Source: a virus | DNA: 29,741 bases | Virus record (IMG/VR): IMGVR_UViG_3300042861_000896 | Span: 1-29,741 of that record | Direction: 5' to 3' (one strand) | In this document: piece after piece, positions 1 through 9,600 of the stretch | Layout of the letters: each line of letters opens with the position of its first letter | Position numbering within the stretch: position 1 is the stretch's first letter | The notes under the pieces: model-generated | Told to the model about the DNA's origin: nothing | Database searches by the model: none | The model's input: the letters and a program-made list of their open reading frames with translations, nothing else | Made by a program: the position numbers and the translations under genes

Positions 1-2108
1 TTTTGTTTAGCTTCTTGTTTAGCAAGCTCTACTCCAATATTCTTCATTCTCTTTCCATTATATATATCTGCTACTTTCATAAGGTCTGGATCATTAAATT
101 GTGATGCCACATTTTTATTCATTAGTAAATTACCAAGCACTACACCAGTAGTTTCTGGTTCTCCTGTTTCAGGATTTATCTCTCCACCAGCTTCCATTTC
201 AAACATTGGTTCTCCTCTTTCTACTTCTACAGGATTCTCACCATATGTAATACCAATACCTGTTTGACCATTTCCATCAGAGTCAGTGTGTGACTGTCCT
301 CTAAATAAAACTGTTTCACCAGAACCTGGCATATAAGGATTGTGTGACATAGTTTCAGCTCCTCCACCCCAATGAGTTTCAAGTTGTCCACCCATAGCAT
401 ATGTTTGCATAGCTCTTTCACTTGGAGGTGTGTATGATTTTAAATGTCCACCAGCTCTAAACTTATTAGCATAATCAGCAAAGTCTTCTGCAGTGTGATC
501 ACCAAACATTGTAATTAATTGTGGATTGTATTCAGGGTTCATATATCCACCATATTCATAGCTAGGAATATCACCACCGTTTCTTACATATCTATTATGT
601 GTTTCTTGTAATCCTTGGAATCCTGAATTAAGAGACATAGCTTTTGTATAGGCTTTAGTTCTATCTTGAGCCTTTTTCATTTCTCTTGGATTTGTATCTA
701 ATAAGTTTCCAGCTATACCACCAACAAATTCTCCAACTGCTCCACCTATTGGTCCAAAAATACTTCCTATTGCTTTACCAGCAGTTCCTCCAATTTTTCC
801 ACCAGCATTTTGTCCACCCATTGCTGCTTGTCCTACTCCTGTAGCAGTACTTCCAATAGCTCCCCATGGAGTTCCACCAGAACCACCTTTCATACTACCT
901 ACTCCACCAGCTGTAGATCCAGAGAATCCACTCCCTTTACCAGCCATTGAGTTTTGCCATCTCTGCCATCCAGTCTCACCATCTTGTGCACGATGTAAAT
1001 AACCACCGTGTCTAAAGTCTTTTAATTGATTAGGATTTTGTAATGGTTCATAACCACCATCTGTATAGATGTCATATCCATTACTATATATGTTTTGTAT
1101 CTCTGTAGGATTACCTCCTATCATAGATCCATTTTGAGCTCTATGAATTGCTCCACCATTTCTAACAAGTGGATTTGTACCTACACCATATATAGGAAAG
1201 AACTCTTCTCCTGTGTTTTGTATATCTTCTGGACGAACATATCTTCTTTTAGATTCTTCTTCTCTAGTTCCAGAAGCAACCATAGCAACCTCAGCAACTT
1301 TTGCATCTCTCTGTGCATTTTTTTTTGCACGCTCTTCAGCATTCAATGCATCAATACCTTGAGCAATACCAACTAGAGGTCCACCTAATATATCTAATCC
1401 TTTAGCTACTTTAGTGAAACCACTTTCTGATGGTGTTTCTCCTTGACGAAGATCATCAGCACCAGTGATTTGTTGATCTTGATTTATTTGATATTTCTGA
1501 TCTGCCTCTTGTTGTTTTCTCATTTGTCTTTTTGACAAATTAGGTTGCAATCCAGATAAGTCTGGTTCTTCATTATCAATAGCCATTGGAGGCTTTGGAA
1601 ATCTTTGATTCACTCCCATTGTAGTTGTGTCTACAGTTGTATTGTTAAACCAGTTAGGTGTAGTGTATCCTGAATACGCTCTTGGAACATCACTTCCATA
1701 TCTACTCATAGCAAGATCAGACATATCCATTCCTTCAGCATCTGCACCACTACCACCAAACATTTTAAATATGTTACCCATCATATTGCCCATTCCTCCA
1801 CCACCAGACTCACCACCTTCAGAAGCAGCAGCTTGTGCAGCAGCAGCATCAGCTGCAGCTTTATCTCTTTCTGCTTGAGTTGATCCAGTGATTAACTTAT
1901 CATTCTCATCATATAATTCTTGTAAATTAACATATGATGCTGGTTTAGATACAAATTGTTTAGGAGAAGCTCCACCTATAAGTGTACCTATCTGAGCTTT
2001 CTTAAAAGCTTTACCATGTACTTTCATGAATGCTTCTTCTGAAGGATATTTCTTGTAGAACTCCTTTTCAGATTTAACTCCTGCAATTTTTAAGATTTCT
2101 GATTTCAT
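1..2108 (-). CDS. Giant virion cargo/ejection-type protein, 3' end outside window
   Basis: Frame is open from ATG at 2108 to the window edge (702 codons, no stop), so the C-terminus is missing. Start MKSEILKIAGVKSEKEFYKK is followed by an Ala/Gly-rich stretch at about residues 85-110. About residues 430-470 form a Gly-rich, GxxxG-like hydrophobic segment (motifs GGKIGGTAGKAIG and GPIGGAVGEFVGGIAG) that could insert in a membrane. Short motifs of the form GGxL..AQDG recur (NGGAIHRAQNG, HGGYLHRAQDG, MGGQLETHWGGG), as in the 1228-residue neighbour. It begins one base after that gene's TAA, which implies translational coupling. In crAss-like phages, very large Gly-rich proteins after the nozzle gene are packaged in the head and ejected with DNA; I infer the same role. 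No enzymatic motif was recognised. Confident it is coding, less so on role. Confidence 0.75.
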   Translation of the reverse strand, partial: MKSEILKIAGVKSEKEFYKKYPSEEAFMKVHGKAFKKAQIGTLIGGASPKQFVSKPASYVNLQELYDENDKLITGSTQAERDKAAADAAAAQAAASEGGESGGGGMGNMMGNIFKMFGGSGADAEGMDMSDLAMSRYGSDVPRAYSGYTTPNWFNNTTVDTTTMGVNQRFPKPPMAIDNEEPDLSGLQPNLSKRQMRKQQEADQKYQINQDQQITGADDLRQGETPSESGFTKVAKGLDILGGPLVGIAQGIDALNAEERAKKNAQRDAKVAEVAMVASGTREEESKRRYVRPEDIQNTGEEFFPIYGVGTNPLVRNGGAIHRAQNGSMIGGNPTEIQNIYSNGYDIYTDGGYEPLQNPNQLKDFRHGGYLHRAQDGETGWQRWQNSMAGKGSGFSGSTAGGVGSMKGGSGGTPWGAIGSTATGVGQAAMGGQNAGGKIGGTAGKAIGSIFGPIGGAVGEFVGGIAGNLLDTNPREMKKAQDRTKAYTKAMSLNSGFQGLQETHNRYVRNGGDIPSYEYGGYMNPEYNPQLITMFGDHTAEDFADYANKFRAGGHLKSYTPPSERAMQTYAMGGQLETHWGGGAETMSHNPYMPGSGETVLFRGQSHTDSDGNGQTGIGITYGENPVEVERGEPMFEMEAGGEINPETGEPETTGVVLGNLLMNKNVASQFNDPDLMKVADIYNGKRMKNIGVELAKQEAKQ

Positions 2109-2109
2109 A

Positions 2110-5100
2110 TTAATTATATTTATCTAACCAGCCTCCTGGTTGTTTGGTGTTATAGTTTGTAAAGTTAGTTAGATTATCTAAGTTAACCAAACCTTTTTGT
2201 TCTTGTCTTAATCCGTTCTTAGCTATAGGAAACTCTGTAACAGATTCTCCATCAAATTCATATTCTTCTTCTGGATACATCATCTGTACATCTCCAGTAT
2301 CTGATACTCCTAATACAGGATAAGGTACTCCTTGCATTGTTATTTGGTTACTGCCTATCTCTGTTATCTCTCCTGGATGAGCCCATTGTCCCATATCATC
2401 TTTGATAACTCCTCCATCTTTTTGTATTGGTCTATCTGTAATAGGAGTTTCTCCATAATAGAACTGTTGTTGAGAAGTATTTGGATTAGAAATTATATTA
2501 CCTTCAGAATCTAAAAATTTAGTATTTTGTAATTCTTTTGCTTCTCTATATTGTGGACCCATTACATTTCTAAATACTTCCTCTTCTCTACTTATACTAG
2601 GTTCTCCAATTCTAGAAATATATGGTCTTAGTTCTTTTTCTAATGCAGAATCAATTGGTGATGATTGAATCATATTATTCCTAGGAATAATTGGAAGAGG
2701 TCCTTCAAAATAGTTTCTTCCAGGAAGATCTAATTGTTTATATCCTTGCCACCAATGAGGTTTATCTCCATAAACATTTATATTAGAACCTGGAATTTCA
2801 GTCATAACTCTACCAGTTTCAGGATCTATAACTCTATGTGCATAATGTCTTCCACCAATAACGTCACCTGTTACAGGATTCACTTGTCCTCTTTTAAATG
2901 TAGGAAGTGATGTTTCAAATATAACACCACCTTCTTCAGGTAAATAAGTTAAGTCAGCATATCCTTTTTGAAAAGATGGAAAAGAAGTGGGTCTTGCTTG
3001 CATTCTATCTAAAAATGTTGGATTCTCAGGTAGAATTCTTTGACTTCTTAATACACCTGTATTATTAAAATCTTCAAGAGCATCTAATCCTGCTACTCTA
3101 TATGATTTATTTATATCATTTAATCTTTCTGCATTAGGATTTAATCTATATGCATTAGATAACAATCCTTCTTCTGTACCCAACAGTCTTCCTGCAGTTC
3201 TAAATCCAGCACCTATTAATGGAGCAGCTTCAAATCCTAACATTAAAGGATCACCAAGTAATCTAGCTGACATTGGAATATCTGCACTTTGTCCTGAAGC
3301 AATATCTCCAAAAGATTTATTACCATATATTCCTTCAACAGGAATTGTTAAAGGTTCTAATGTTCCTAATGTTGTATCAATATTAGAAAGAATAGGATTT
3401 TCTATAAGATCTTGTTTTTCTTTTGTAGAGAAGTAACCGCTAGTTTGTTTTAAATCATTAATAGCTCCTGGACCCATTACAAGACTACCTAGTCCTATTA
3501 ATCCTTTTCTCCATTTATTAAAATCTGTTGCATCATTGTATTGTGCGTTAGCTTCATATGCTCTTTCAAAATTAGGACTCTTTGCATTCTCAGCTTGAAT
3601 TCTATCTATGTATGCACCACGTTTCTCACCTTTAGCTTGTGGATGTGTTTTAACATATTCATCAAATGCTAATTTATTTATATAATCTTCATACTCTTGT
3701 TTTCTATATTCAGGAAGATTATCAATAGTTTGTCCCATGTTTTTTTCAAAGTTACCTAGATATCTTTGAGCATAGTCTTCCCATGTATTTTGTTTTTTTA
3801 ATTTACCACGTAATGCACCAAACTCTGTAGGTTTACCTTGGATAACAACATCTTCTAAAACACCACCTTGTATAGTAGGTTCACTTATTTCTTGTCCATC
3901 TTGTGCTACATCATATTTATTTAACCATCCACCATTCTTACTAATAGTCTTAGGTTGATAATCTAATCCCTCTTGATAGTATTTCATCTCTTGACCATTC
4001 TGTGCAGAAGCATCTGTTACATCAGTTTGGTTTCTACGTGGTCCTTTACTTGGTGCTCCTACTCTTGCATATGTAAATCCTACAGCTCCTGGAATAGAAC
4101 CACCCATTGCATATTCTTGTAATCCTTTATATATAGTACTCATTGGAGCTACATCTTTATAATGCTCTGCAAAATATTGTGCTTCTTCAGGAGAGTTAAA
4201 TCTAATTGCTTCTCTACTTCTAGTATTAGGATTTACTAATCTTAATTCATCTCCACCAAAATCTTGTAATAATGGTACAGCATAATTATCCATAGATCCC
4301 ATATAATGCGTTCCTATTCCTTCAGGAGTCATTCCTGTTTTAGGCATAGCTTGTGACATTCTTTTAATAGCAGGGTTACCAAAAGCATTACCCATTCCTA
4401 TTTTAGATTTCATCATTCCACGCATTGCAATATCATATTCAGAAAGTTCAGTACCATCTTGTGCTTGAGGAACATAGTTAACTGGATAGACATATCCACC
4501 CATTTGATATTGTGGGATTATCTCTACACTATCTCCTTTGTCTTTTCCACCACCTGTTGTATACCAATCTTTCTTGTCAACCCAATAATCCATATCCTCT
4601 GGAGAAGTTATATAACCTTGTTCTTTACTTCCAGCATGTTTCCAAATATATTTCCAATCTTTAACAGGTGTTACTTGTGGACGTAGTTCTGGAAGATTAG
4701 TATCTAATTCTAAACCATCACTTACTAATCCTTTTAATTGAAGGTTGTTTGCTACTGGTGTTATAGGTTTTCTATCTTGTGGTTTATCTTCATATATAGG
4801 TTTTTCAGTTTGTTTAGTTTTAGTAGGTTTATTTTTATCTAAATAACTTTTTGGTACACCATCTGTTCCATATTTTTTGACTCTTAATTTCTTTTCTTCA
4901 TCTGTAAGCATATCCCAAGGTTTAACAGATAAAGGATCATATCTATAAAGATTTACAGCTGAACCACTTGGTGGCATAAAACGTTCTAATTTTTTTTGAT
5001 CTTCCTCATACTTTTTAAGTTGTTTTTCTGTAGGATTTGGATATTTTTCATAAAACTCTGCTTCTTTAATTCCTTGTATAGTTTCATAAGAAACTAATTC

Positions 5101-5796
5101 TTTTGGTATTATTCTAGTATCTATGACTGTTGTAGGAGCCATAGGATCAATTATGTTAGGTAAATTATCTTTAGTTGCATATCTAGTACCTTTAGTTAAT
5201 CTTATATGTTCTGCCAATGCATCTAGATTAGCTTTTTTTGGATCCATATTTGGATACATATTTTTTAACAAACTATAATCTCTTTTCTGCATAGATTGTT
5301 CTTTATATGTTTTTCTAGATTCTTTATCAACATCTTTCATTTCTGCTTCAAGAGCTTTTGAAGATAAATTATTAACAGGATATATTTCTCTTTTAGGATA
5401 CCACCCTTTCTTTTTTAAATTATTATAATAAGCATCTATCTTTAAAGATCTATTATATATATCAAGACTATCAGCTCTTGTAGCTTTACCAGTTTGAGCT
5501 ATAGGAATTTCTCCACCATCTTCAAACTGTCCACCCCATGCAGGAGAATAGTTTCTTCCACTAGTGTCATTACCCATACCAACAAATCCTTCTGGTAAAG
5601 ATACAGAAGCATCATTATAGTTCTCTTGGTGTTCTTGCATTGTTCCACCATCAGCATATTGATCTAGCCAACCACCATTCTTCATGTTGTTAGAATTATC
5701 TCTACCACACTCATGACATATGTACATATCTTTCTTACTAGAATCAGATTTGTTCCAGGACCAACCGCATGTGCACTTTACTTTACCACTACTCAT
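2110..5796 (-). CDS. Giant virion cargo protein with N-terminal zinc-ribbon-like motif
   Basis: 1228 residues. The N-terminus has C8-x-C10 and C27-x2-C30, a short zinc-ribbon-like set, followed at once by NGGWLDQYADGG. Variants of this GGWL/AQDG motif recur through the protein (SKNGGWLNKYDVAQDG, EDGGEIPIAQTG, QKDGGVIKDD) and it ends in GGWLDKYN. Residues 568-579 read IPGAVGFTYARV, nearly the N-terminus of the major capsid protein. Roughly residues 780-900 contain hydrophobic Gly/Ala-rich stretches. About 895-1010 looks globular (YRVAGLDALEDF at its start), faintly like ADP-ribosyltransferase folds but without a convincing catalytic set. ATG overlaps the upstream TAA as TAATG. Position after the nozzle genes and composition fit a head-packaged cargo or ejection protein of crAss-like phages. 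Function is inference. Confidence 0.75.
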   Translation of the reverse strand: MSSGKVKCTCGWSWNKSDSSKKDMYICHECGRDNSNNMKNGGWLDQYADGGTMQEHQENYNDASVSLPEGFVGMGNDTSGRNYSPAWGGQFEDGGEIPIAQTGKATRADSLDIYNRSLKIDAYYNNLKKKGWYPKREIYPVNNLSSKALEAEMKDVDKESRKTYKEQSMQKRDYSLLKNMYPNMDPKKANLDALAEHIRLTKGTRYATKDNLPNIIDPMAPTTVIDTRIIPKELVSYETIQGIKEAEFYEKYPNPTEKQLKKYEEDQKKLERFMPPSGSAVNLYRYDPLSVKPWDMLTDEEKKLRVKKYGTDGVPKSYLDKNKPTKTKQTEKPIYEDKPQDRKPITPVANNLQLKGLVSDGLELDTNLPELRPQVTPVKDWKYIWKHAGSKEQGYITSPEDMDYWVDKKDWYTTGGGKDKGDSVEIIPQYQMGGYVYPVNYVPQAQDGTELSEYDIAMRGMMKSKIGMGNAFGNPAIKRMSQAMPKTGMTPEGIGTHYMGSMDNYAVPLLQDFGGDELRLVNPNTRSREAIRFNSPEEAQYFAEHYKDVAPMSTIYKGLQEYAMGGSIPGAVGFTYARVGAPSKGPRRNQTDVTDASAQNGQEMKYYQEGLDYQPKTISKNGGWLNKYDVAQDGQEISEPTIQGGVLEDVVIQGKPTEFGALRGKLKKQNTWEDYAQRYLGNFEKNMGQTIDNLPEYRKQEYEDYINKLAFDEYVKTHPQAKGEKRGAYIDRIQAENAKSPNFERAYEANAQYNDATDFNKWRKGLIGLGSLVMGPGAINDLKQTSGYFSTKEKQDLIENPILSNIDTTLGTLEPLTIPVEGIYGNKSFGDIASGQSADIPMSARLLGDPLMLGFEAAPLIGAGFRTAGRLLGTEEGLLSNAYRLNPNAERLNDINKSYRVAGLDALEDFNNTGVLRSQRILPENPTFLDRMQARPTSFPSFQKGYADLTYLPEEGGVIFETSLPTFKRGQVNPVTGDVIGGRHYAHRVIDPETGRVMTEIPGSNINVYGDKPHWWQGYKQLDLPGRNYFEGPLPIIPRNNMIQSSPIDSALEKELRPYISRIGEPSISREEEVFRNVMGPQYREAKELQNTKFLDSEGNIISNPNTSQQQFYYGETPITDRPIQKDGGVIKDDMGQWAHPGEITEIGSNQITMQGVPYPVLGVSDTGDVQMMYPEEEYEFDGESVTEFPIAKNGLRQEQKGLVNLDNLTNFTNYNTKQPGGWLDKYN

Positions 5797-6662
5797 TACT
5801 TGTAAGATATTTGACTTGGTGCAATAATGAATTGACTAACCAAGTGAGTTGTTGATGTGTTATCTAATATATGTCTTATCTTAGCATCCTTAGCTCTTAT
5901 TGTAGCTTTCTTGAAACTTCTAAGTCCATAGTCCATATTAGCTTGATTAACCACTTTATCAATTGATAAACTCTCACAAGTTGTATTGAACAATGGAACT
6001 TGAGAACTCTTCTCTAAAGCCCAGAATGTATTATACTGATAGAAGTTATCACTCTTAGTGTAAGTGATTGTTTTACTATCAGTATTGAATATAGGATATT
6101 GATTGTAAGCTTGTAAATTATTTAATGGTTTAGCTACTAATTCTAATATACCAGAACTCTGTTGTCCATTATATATAATAGCTTTATTAAACCATTTATC
6201 ATTTGTTTCTATTCTTGTGTTAATACTATATACACCATCAGGTATAGAAAGATATTCATATGCCTTAGTATAATCCATTACGTTCTGTAATAGCTCATCT
6301 TGGAATTTATATGCAAATGGATACTCAATAATATATGGTTCTATGTTTCCATAGAATGTATTATAGTTTTGTACATTAAGAGAGTGTGCCCATACACATC
6401 CTGTATTAATTTGCACTAAACTTATATTTGCAAAGTCTGATACAGTTATCTCTTCAACATTAACACTCTTTTCTGCTTTACATTTACCAGTAGATTTAAT
6501 AGTGATGATTGTAACATCATTATCTACAATATAACTAATTCCTTTTACAAGATCTCTTTTAGGTACGTTCTCAGCTATTATATTTCCAAATTGGTCATAG
6601 ATAGTGAAGGGTCCTGCACTAGGTCCTGATTCTTTTAATTTTATGGCTATAGTCTTTGACAT
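5796..6662 (-). CDS. Tail nozzle C-terminal-domain-like protein with N-terminal GPF module
   Basis: A longer start at 6677 (MEFVN...) overlaps the upstream gene by 14 bases. I chose the ATG at 6662, one base after the upstream TAA (TAATATG), because MSKTIAIKLKESGPSAGPF then aligns with the N-termini of the two paralogous modules at 16734 and 17297; this gives 288 residues. Residues 1-70 are that module (GPF..Y...STGKC). The remainder, with ITYTKSDNFYQYNTFW and QANMDYGLRSFKKATIRAKD, resembles, from memory, the C-terminal end of the very large nozzle/muzzle-type proteins of crAss-like phages. In those it is continuous with the propeller chain; here it is a separate gene directly behind the nozzle gene. 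It likely assembles with the 1798-residue protein. Role is inference from this resemblance and adjacency. Confidence 0.6.
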   Translation of the reverse strand: MSKTIAIKLKESGPSAGPFTIYDQFGNIIAENVPKRDLVKGISYIVDNDVTIITIKSTGKCKAEKSVNVEEITVSDFANISLVQINTGCVWAHSLNVQNYNTFYGNIEPYIIEYPFAYKFQDELLQNVMDYTKAYEYLSIPDGVYSINTRIETNDKWFNKAIIYNGQQSSGILELVAKPLNNLQAYNQYPIFNTDSKTITYTKSDNFYQYNTFWALEKSSQVPLFNTTCESLSIDKVVNQANMDYGLRSFKKATIRAKDAKIRHILDNTSTTHLVSQFIIAPSQISYK

Positions 6663-6663
6663 A

Positions 6664-9600
6664 TTAACAAATTCCATTATTAGTTAATGTTACATCTGCT
6701 GGTGTACTTGGACAACATCTAGCACAGAAAGTTACTGATGAAGGTCCTCCTCCTGCAAGTCCAACGTTTATACTTGCTGGTGTTCCTGTACAATCTGTAT
6801 AAGTTACTGCCACTACACCCACTGTAGATTTAATAGCAGTGTATGAAATACAAGGTGTTACAGTGGTAGTGGTTGTGCTAGTTGGGAAACATTGTTCCAT
6901 ACTAACAATTATTCCACCTACTACTTCATAAACTGTTCCAGTGCTTGAACTCTCATCTGTGAAATACCATCCATCAGGAATCACTGAACAATCTGTTTCA
7001 TAATTAGGACCTGCATAAATTGTAGATCCAAGAGAAAGAGTTGAATAACTTCCTACTATAGTAATCACTACAGTGTTTGGTGGAATAGTATTTAAATAAG
7101 TCATTGCATTACAAGCATCTAGTTGACTACCTGTTGACTCAACTCCTATAGGAATTGATGTTATATTATATCCAATAGCAAAATCATTTTGATTTAGATT
7201 TTCAGGTCTTACACAAGGTGGAGGTGCTGGTCCCACTGTAATCACACCAGTACCATCTAATGCACAATAAGTAAATCTAATAGTTCCTGCTAATTCACAA
7301 TCATATGGAGATATTGTTGTTGTTGTTGTACTTGTTCTAAAAGTATTCGATGTTGTTGTAGTTGTTGTTGTTGGTCCATCTGGAACTATTGGTCCAGCAA
7401 CAAAATCAAAATCATCACAGCATCCATTGATTCCTGAATAGAAGAAATTATTTTCACCCATATAGAAATTAGGAATATAACTATGAAAAGAAATCCAACT
7501 TTGTGTATTGAAATTATATGATGCTGTCCAAGACTTATCACAGAAGTATTCTGGATCTTTTAAACTCACAACGGTTCTAATTGGTGAACTACCAACTACA
7601 GGTGTTTCTACATAGAATTCTTTTGTATCATAATCATACTTAACATCAGGAGTAAGAGGAATATAATCAAGTTTAGTTATTATGATTCTCTCATATCTAT
7701 TATCATATACACCATGTAATCCAACACCATTGAAATTATTATCTGTATCAACTCCTGGAATAGTAACCATCTTACCATTCACCATAACAGTTTTACTTGG
7801 GAAGTATGTTAATATTTCAAATGATAAATGGTTTGTAAAGAAGTTGTTCATACCTGAAGCAAACGATGTAAGATCTTTAGCTCCTTCACCTGTAAGTAAA
7901 AAGATCTGTCCTCTCTTAGCATCTACAGTAACTTGTCCTTGAGGGATTTTTAATAAGAACTTATTCTGACTTCCTACATATCCAAGATCTGTTTCAGCAA
8001 AATCTACAGGAGGTGAACTTCTAAATAAAGAAGGATTACCTAAATAAGCAGCTTGTGGATTACTTGTATCAATTGTAAGTAATGTGTTATACAATAAAGA
8101 TTTGTTCTCAAACCTAGCTAGAATAGCTTTGTTTTGAATACCATCTAATGATATAAGATTTCCATAGTTTTGAGGAAAGTCAAAATATGAAACTGCTCTA
8201 TATGTTAACCAGCTATTAATTCTATTATCAGAATCTATGTTTTGAGAATCTGAATAGATTGTTCTAAATGGATAGTATGTAAAACAGAAATCCTTTCTCC
8301 AGTCAGCTGGTAAATGTGTAAACACATTTTCTTTATTCTGTTTTGAATATGTTACATTGTAGTTGTACGTATTATCAAATGCAATAGATACATAATCTTC
8401 TTGTACCCAATCATCAGGAATACTTGTGCTTACGTGTGGCCAGAAATCACCTTCTCTATTATTGAATGCTTGTCTAAGATCTGTATTGTAAGAACTCTCA
8501 CAATAGAAGTTAGGAATACCATATGCAAACAAATAGAAATATCCATTATAATATGTTCTATCAGGATTATCTTGAGCAGGGTAACTAGGAGTTGATGTTG
8601 GTCCAGGTTCTTGACTGTTAGGACAATCAAAGTTATGAGCTTTGTATGAAATAACACTTGATAAAGTACCTATAGTTGGTACTGTATAATCTGCAAGAAT
8701 AGATCTAGCAGAGTGCCAGTATTTTGGATAGGCTATGTTACCAATCTCATCATAGAATATGTCACTATCATCAGGAGCATTAACTCTGTTATCAATAAAG
8801 AATGGTAGCTTTGTTTTGAATGTGAATCTAGAAATAAATGTATCTCCACCAAACACTACATCATTTCCTGATGTTGTTGAGTTAATAGATGATTGATATC
8901 CTGTATCCACTGTACTATATGTATATATTTGTCCCCATTGATTTGGAATTATATTCTTCAATGAAGCATAATAAGATACAACACTAATGTCTTGTTCTTT
9001 AGCTGGTTTAGCACATGCACCAGTTTCACCAATAGTAATTCTAGATTTTTCTGTAACAATAGGAACTCCTCCTACAATCATACTAGGACTATTACTTGGT
9101 AATGGTAATGGTGGTACTGCTGTAACACCATCTTCTCTAACATCTATTGTTTTTAAATAAACAGATGATTCTCTTCTGTAATTATTAATAGGAGCATTTT
9201 TTAATCCATCAGGAGTCATGATAGTATCACCAACAGACTGAACACCAGGAATAAGATATCTGTATATATCAAGCATTCTTTGTTTGATACCTTGTACACC
9301 ATTAACTGTAATGTTATTACCTATACCTGCACTATAATTATAATCAGCTATTGAGTTATATGAATATGCATAGTTTCTTCTTGTAATACCATTAATATAA
9401 ATAGTTAAATAAGATTGGTATACAGTGAACATTGCTGTTGCACTAAATCCATATCCTAAACCTCCTATTACTTGTGAACTAGTTAAAGCATCTATCTGAG
9501 CTTCTTTTGTAAGAAGTTTATATTTAGCATTACTTCTCACTTCAACAAAGTGACCAAGTCCTTTACCAAACATTACATTCTCAAGCTTTAATACATCACC

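Noticed and set aside
227-421. 64-residue minus-strand frame near the left edge
   Set aside because: Out of frame with the long uninterrupted reading frame covering 3-2108, which has family-like motifs and coupling to the upstream gene.
6663-6677. Alternative start MEFVN for the nozzle-end protein
   Set aside because: It overlaps the upstream gene by 14 bases, and the downstream ATG aligns with paralogous N-termini and follows the stop directly.
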